DNA from: Jatrophihabitans sp.
GTDB taxonomy: Bacteria; Actinomycetota; Actinomycetes; Mycobacteriales; Jatrophihabitantaceae
Assembly: GCA_025966255.1 (NCBI GenBank)
Contig: JAOPVG010000059.1
Location: 1 to 11,887 of the forward strand
DNA: 11,887 nucleotides
Direction of reading: 5' to 3'
Below the pieces are notes generated by a model. The model saw only the letters and a list, made by a program, of their open reading frames with translations, had not been told where the DNA came from and did not search any database. Positions 9,096-11,887 of this stretch are shown one piece after another; within the stretch, counting starts at the first letter, position 1; the number at the start of each line of letters is the position of its first letter. The translations under genes were made by a program, and so were the position numbers.

Positions 9096-9128
9096 AGAAG
9101 CGGTCGCCCGATCCGGGCGACCGCTTCT
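9096..9128 (+). terminator. Strong hairpin terminator of trxBA
   Basis: Perfect 15-bp inverted repeat: 9096-9110 (AGAAGCGGTCGCCCG) pairs with 9114-9128 across a 3-nt loop, 15 bp after the trxA stop. It is followed by a moderately T-rich run (GTCGTTGTCT) rather than a pure T-tract, usual for high-GC Actinobacteria. It separates trxBA from cwlM. The remaining 130 bp up to cwlM show no promoter I can defend. Confidence 0.85.
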
Positions 9129-9258
9129 GTCGTTGTCTGGCCCGGTAGGGGCGACGGCACGCCGTTATCCTGGGACTGTTCGGCAGCTGCGTCAGCCTGG
9201 GGCAGAATGGCGATAGTCCGGCCCCAACCGACGACCGATTTCGCGAGGCTCTCCACTG

Positions 9259-10377
9259 ATGCAGGCACTCCGACGCGGCGCCACTGGCAGCGCTGTCGCC
9301 GAGGTTCGCGCCATGCTCGCCTCGATCGGGCTCCTCGACAACACTGACCCGCACACGCGTCATGTGTTCGATGAGCCCACCGAGCTCGCCGTCCGTCACT
9401 TCCAGCAGCGCCGCGGCATTTCGGTCGACGGCGCGGTGGGTGGCGAGACCTACGCGACGCTCACCGGCGCGCACTGGAAGCTCGGCGACCGCGTACTGGC
9501 CCATGAATCCGGGCAGCTGCTGACCGGCGACGACGTCGCCGAGTTGCAGACCCAGCTCATCGAACTCGGCTATCACCTCGTCCGCGCCGACGGCGTGTTC
9601 GAGCTGTCCACGGCCGAAGCCCTGCGCGGCTTCCAGCGCGACTACGGCCTCCTCCCAGACGGCATCTGCGGACCCGGCACGATGCGCGCTCTGCGGCAAC
9701 TCGGGCGTCGCGTGGTCGGCGGGCGACCGCAGCTCCTCCGCGACATGGTCGCCGTGGCCGACTCCGGCCCGAGCCTGCTCGGCAAGCGGATCGTGCTCGA
9801 CGCCGGCCACGGCGGCAACGATCCCGGCGTCGTGGCCGACGGTGTCACCGAGGCCGAACTCGTCTGGGACCTGGCGTCGCGCCTCGAGGGCCGGCTCACG
9901 GCGCTCGGGGTGCAGACCTGGCCCACCCGCGGACCGAACAACGGCGCCACTGACGAGCAGCGCGCGCAGCTGGCCAATGATGTCGGCGCCGACCTCGTCC
10001 TGTCCTTGCACATCGACGGTTTCGTGTCCCCGCTCGCCAACGGCATCGCCGCGTACTACTACGGCGCCGGCGAGTCCAGCTCCACGATCGGTGAGCGGCT
10101 CGCCGATCTCGCGCAACGCGAACTGGTGGCCCGCACGGGCATGCTCGACAACCACATTCACGGAAAGAGCTGGGCGCTGCTGCGGCTGACCCGGATGCCC
10201 GCCGTGCGGGTCGAGCTCGGCTACCTCACCGCCGAGAGCGACCGGTCCAAGCTCTGCGACCCGCGCTTCCGGGACACGATGGCCGAAGGCCTGCTCGTCG
10301 CCGTCCAGCGGCTGTATCTCCCGATCGCCGACGACCCGCCCACCGGCGTCATGCGCATCCCCGCCCGCGCTCACTGA
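9259..10377 (+). CDS. cwlM: CwlM, amidase-fold regulator of peptidoglycan synthesis
   Basis: 372 aa: two N-terminal peptidoglycan-binding-type helical repeats (about 5-70 and 85-148; each with the LGLL/GVFELSTAEALRGFQ-like pattern) and a C-terminal N-acetylmuramoyl-L-alanine amidase (Amidase_3) fold (177-355). There is no signal peptide or membrane helix, so it is probably cytoplasmic, as known for mycobacterial CwlM (Rv3915), which when phosphorylated by PknB stimulates MurA instead of cutting wall. Seen: the amidase zinc-site residues H184 (DAGHGG), E198, H251 (LHID) and the catalytic-type E319 (RVELGYLT) all appear present, so residual hydrolase activity is possible. The tail ends DDPPTGVMR, with T362 in a PTG context resembling the region of the mycobacterial phospho-threonine. 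The start ATG 9259 has a distant GAGG (9245-9248). It follows the trxA terminator, so it needs its own promoter, which I could not identify. Confidence 0.93.
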   Translation: MQALRRGATGSAVAEVRAMLASIGLLDNTDPHTRHVFDEPTELAVRHFQQRRGISVDGAVGGETYATLTGAHWKLGDRVLAHESGQLLTGDDVAELQTQLIELGYHLVRADGVFELSTAEALRGFQRDYGLLPDGICGPGTMRALRQLGRRVVGGRPQLLRDMVAVADSGPSLLGKRIVLDAGHGGNDPGVVADGVTEAELVWDLASRLEGRLTALGVQTWPTRGPNNGATDEQRAQLANDVGADLVLSLHIDGFVSPLANGIAAYYYGAGESSSTIGERLADLAQRELVARTGMLDNHIHGKSWALLRLTRMPAVRVELGYLTAESDRSKLCDPRFRDTMAEGLLVAVQRLYLPIADDPPTGVMRIPARAH

Positions 10378-10390
10378 GCGATCGGCTCAG
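10374..10390. terminator. Small palindromic hairpin between convergent genes
   Basis: CTGAGC (10374-10379) and GCTCAG (10385-10390) form a 6-bp stem with a 5-nt loop and overlap the cwlM stop codon. It lies in the 21-bp gap between converging cwlM and the GNAT gene and could act in both directions. No T-run, so a weak call. Confidence 0.35.
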
Positions 10391-10398
10391 CGGTCCGA

Positions 10399-11046
10399 TC
10401 AGCGCGAGAGCACCGGCGCCTGCATCGAGCCGAGCAGTCGTTCGAGCGCGTACTCGACGTCTTCCTTCCAGGTGATCGTCGTCTTTACGTCCAGGCGCAG
10501 CCGGGGCGTTCGCGGATGCGGCCGCACAGTCTTGAAGCCGACCGCGAGCAGATAGTCAGCCGGCAGCAGACAGCGTTGGTCGGGGTGCTCCTCGCCGTTG
10601 CGGCGTGGACGCGGGGCGCGTCCGCCGGCCAGGCCGAACGCTTCGATCGCGCGGATGCCGCGCCGGACCACGTCGCGGGCCACGCCCTGGACGAGCATCC
10701 GGCCCAGGCCGCCGCCGGCGAACTCGGGAACGATGCGGGCCGTCATCAACAGCACGGCGTCCGGGCTGACCGGCGAGGTGGGGAACGCGACCGCGCGCGG
10801 TACGTAGGCCGGCGGCGCGTACAGGACGTAGCCGGCCGGCATGCTGTCGACGTAGGCCAGCTGTCCGCAGCTGCCCCATTCGAGCAGCGTGTCGGACACC
10901 CAGGCTTCCTTCTCCAGGCTCGCGTCGCCGCTGTCCTGAGCGCGTTCCCCGGAGACGGGATCGAGCTCCCAATAGACGCAGGTGCGGCACTTGGTAGGCA
11001 GATCTGACAGGTTGTCGAGGGTTACGTTGACCAGCCGGCGCGACAC
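10399..11046 (-). CDS. GNAT-family N-acetyltransferase (Rv3916c-like)
   Basis: Predicted acetyl-CoA-dependent acetyltransferase, 215 aa, substrate unknown. Seen: the GNAT motif A with its pyrophosphate loop, RIVPEFAGGGLGRML at 104-118, followed by the helix VQGVARDVVRRG; a short CxxC pair (C20, C23) in KCRTCVYWELDP near the N-terminus; a loop rich in R, P and E (142-158); and a C-terminal basic beta stretch. The CxxCxxWE start and the position after cwlM match M. tuberculosis Rv3916c, which lies between cwlM and parB. GTG 11046 was chosen over 11145 because AGGAG stands 5 nt before it, and the 33 extra residues would overlap the end of the aminotransferase. It lies 46 bp after the aminotransferase on the same strand, so it may be cotranscribed, although a hairpin sits between them. 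Confidence 0.88.
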   Translation of the reverse strand: MSRRLVNVTLDNLSDLPTKCRTCVYWELDPVSGERAQDSGDASLEKEAWVSDTLLEWGSCGQLAYVDSMPAGYVLYAPPAYVPRAVAFPTSPVSPDAVLLMTARIVPEFAGGGLGRMLVQGVARDVVRRGIRAIEAFGLAGGRAPRPRRNGEEHPDQRCLLPADYLLAVGFKTVRPHPRTPRLRLDVKTTITWKEDVEYALERLLGSMQAPVLSR

Positions 11047-11051
11047 GTTAA

Positions 11052-11056
11052 CTCCT
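11052..11056 (-). promoter_or_regulatory. Ribosome binding site of the GNAT gene
   Basis: Minus-strand AGGAG with a 5-nt spacer (TTAAC) before GTG 11046. This is the only strong ribosome site nearby and fixes the start. Confidence 0.75.
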
Positions 11057-11060
11057 GTCT

Positions 11061-11079
11061 GACGCCTTCCTTCGGCGTC
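11061..11079 (-). other. Hairpin in the leader of the GNAT gene
   Basis: GACGCC and GGCGTC (11079-11074 and 11066-11061 on the minus strand) form a 6-bp stem with a purine-only 7-nt loop (GAAGGAA), between the aminotransferase stop (11093) and the GNAT ribosome site (11052-11056). It could be a weak terminator, an mRNA-processing or stability element, or chance. Confidence 0.3.
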
Positions 11080-11092
11080 CAATCCAAACCTG

Positions 11093-11887
11093 TTAATGCT
11101 CTCCGGAATAGTCCCCCAGGAACTCGCCCAGCCGACCGATCGCATCCGTGAGTTCGTCGACGCGCGGAAGCGTCACGATGCGCAGATGATCAGGGTGCGG
11201 CCAGTTGAACCCGGTCCCCTGGACGACGAGCACGTGTTGGGCGCGCAGCAGTTCGAGGACGAACTTCTGGTCGTCCTGGATCGGATAGAGGTCCGGATCG
11301 AGCCGCGGGAAGACATACAGCGCACCCTGCGGGACGGTGCAGGTCACGCCCGGGATCGCGCGCAGCGCATCAACCGCCGCGTTGCGCTGCTCACGCAGTC
11401 GGCCGCCGGGCAGGATCAAATCGCGGATGCTCTGCCGGCCACCGAGGGCAACCTGCACGGCGTGCTGAGCCGGCACGTTCGCGCACAGCCTCATGTTCGC
11501 CAGGATCGTGACGCCCTCGATGTAGCTTGTCGCGTGCCGCTTCGGCCCACTCACCATCATAAAGCCGGAGCGGAACCCGGCGACCCGGTACGCCTTGGAC
11601 AGGCCGTTGAACGTCAGGGTGAACACATCCGGTGCGAGCCGCGCGAACGGCACGTGGATGGCGTCGTCGTAGAGGATCTTGTCGTAGATCTCGTCGGCCA
11701 TGATGACGAGACCGTGCTCGCGCGCCATGTTCGCGATCTCCAGCAGCACCGCCTCGCTATAGACCGCGCCGGTGGGATTGTTCGTTTTGATGACGACGAT
11801 GGCCTTGGTGCGGTCGCTGATCTTGCTGCGCAGATCGTCGAGATCCGGTTGCCAGACGGCCTACTCGTCGCACAGGTAGTTGAAGGG
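11093..11887 (-). pseudogene. Alanine/aspartate-type PLP aminotransferase, 3' part, interrupted by TAG
   Basis: C-terminal part of a fold-type I pyridoxal-phosphate aminotransferase of the AlaA/AspC-like group (close in pattern to M. tuberculosis Rv0337c), cut off by the window edge. Seen: NNPTGAVYS, ADEIYDKILYDD (the Asp that pairs with the PLP ring nitrogen), FNGLSKAYRVAGFRSG with the Schiff-base Lys at 11596-11594, NVPAQHAVQVALGG, GALYVFPRLDPD and TGFNWPHPDHLRI near the C-terminus. The frame reads PFNYLCDE, then TAG at 11863-11861, then AVWQPDLDDL; the family has a sense codon there. An internal GTG (11749) opens a 218-residue frame, but it starts after the NNPTG strand and lacks the N-terminal half, so it is unlikely to give an active enzyme. 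Either a true amber mutation or an error at a sequence end. The reading is otherwise well conserved, suggesting a very recent lesion or an artefact. Confidence 0.85.

Noticed and set aside
9129..9258. Promoter for cwlM in the gap after the trxA terminator
   Set aside because: TTGTCT (9133-9138) and several AT-poor hexamers were considered, but none has a partner at proper spacing.
10516..11007. Plus-strand open frame antisense to the GNAT gene
   Set aside because: No ribosome site, no domain, and the composition is typical of a shadow frame.
11047..11145. N-terminal extension of the GNAT protein from an upstream in-frame start at 11145
   Set aside because: It would overlap the aminotransferase end, and the strong AGGAG at 11052-11056 marks GTG 11046.

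Overview
The window is high-GC DNA (strong G/C at third codon positions, GTG starts, several overlapping or nearly abutting genes) and reads as a chromosomal segment of an actinobacterium (Actinomycetota). The gene order pcnA / mutT4-like Nudix / DUF6049-type membrane protein / murJ / trxB / trxA / cwlM / GNAT acetyltransferase is the origin-proximal block known from Mycobacterium (Rv3907c to Rv3916c) and, in variant form, from Streptomyces and relatives. I cannot name the genus. Absence of sigM-rsmA and of a pseudokinase domain on MurJ argues against Mycobacterium itself. Nothing in the window looks recently transferred, and no mobile element, CRISPR array, tRNA or rRNA was seen.

Layout. 1-134 is upstream sequence without a gene I can support. 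135-1433 (+) is a 12-helix MFS-type transporter. It runs head-on into pcnA (1430-2827, -), the CCA-adding enzyme, and the two stop codons share one CTAG palindrome. From a short divergent region (2828-2913) the + strand carries a compact block: a Nudix hydrolase (2914-3435, probably leaderless), a secreted/membrane-anchored DUF6049-type protein (3432-5741, 4-bp overlap) and the lipid II flippase murJ (5758-7644). A small hairpin and a near-perfect SigR/SigH-type promoter (GGAAT-N18-GTT) separate murJ from trxB (7720-8679). A second site with the same spacing lies directly before trxA (8751-9080), which ends in a 15-bp perfect-stem terminator. cwlM (9259-10377, +) then meets a GNAT acetyltransferase (10399-11046, -) head-on. 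The - strand continues with the 3' part of an alanine/aspartate-type aminotransferase (11093-11887) that is interrupted by an in-frame TAG close to the window edge. The longest stretch without a gene is the 178 bp between trxA and cwlM, and it holds the terminator.

How the genes work together. Two themes dominate. Cell-wall synthesis: MurJ moves lipid II outward, CwlM is in mycobacteria a cytoplasmic regulator of the first committed peptidoglycan step (MurA), and the DUF6049 protein is tied to MurJ by tight conserved linkage, though its function is unknown. Thiol redox: trxB-trxA form the NADPH-thioredoxin couple, and the two promoter matches predict induction by a disulfide-stress sigma factor whose gene is outside the window. 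PcnA (tRNA 3' end) and the Nudix enzyme are housekeeping functions.

This is largely an ordinary core region. The items most worth a second look are the doubled SigR-type promoter on trxB and trxA, and the broken aminotransferase, whose four apparent differences from the family are all G:C to T:A changes clustered at the window end. Lesser items are the 42-bp tandem duplication in the DUF6049 tail and the conserved threonine in the CwlM tail.
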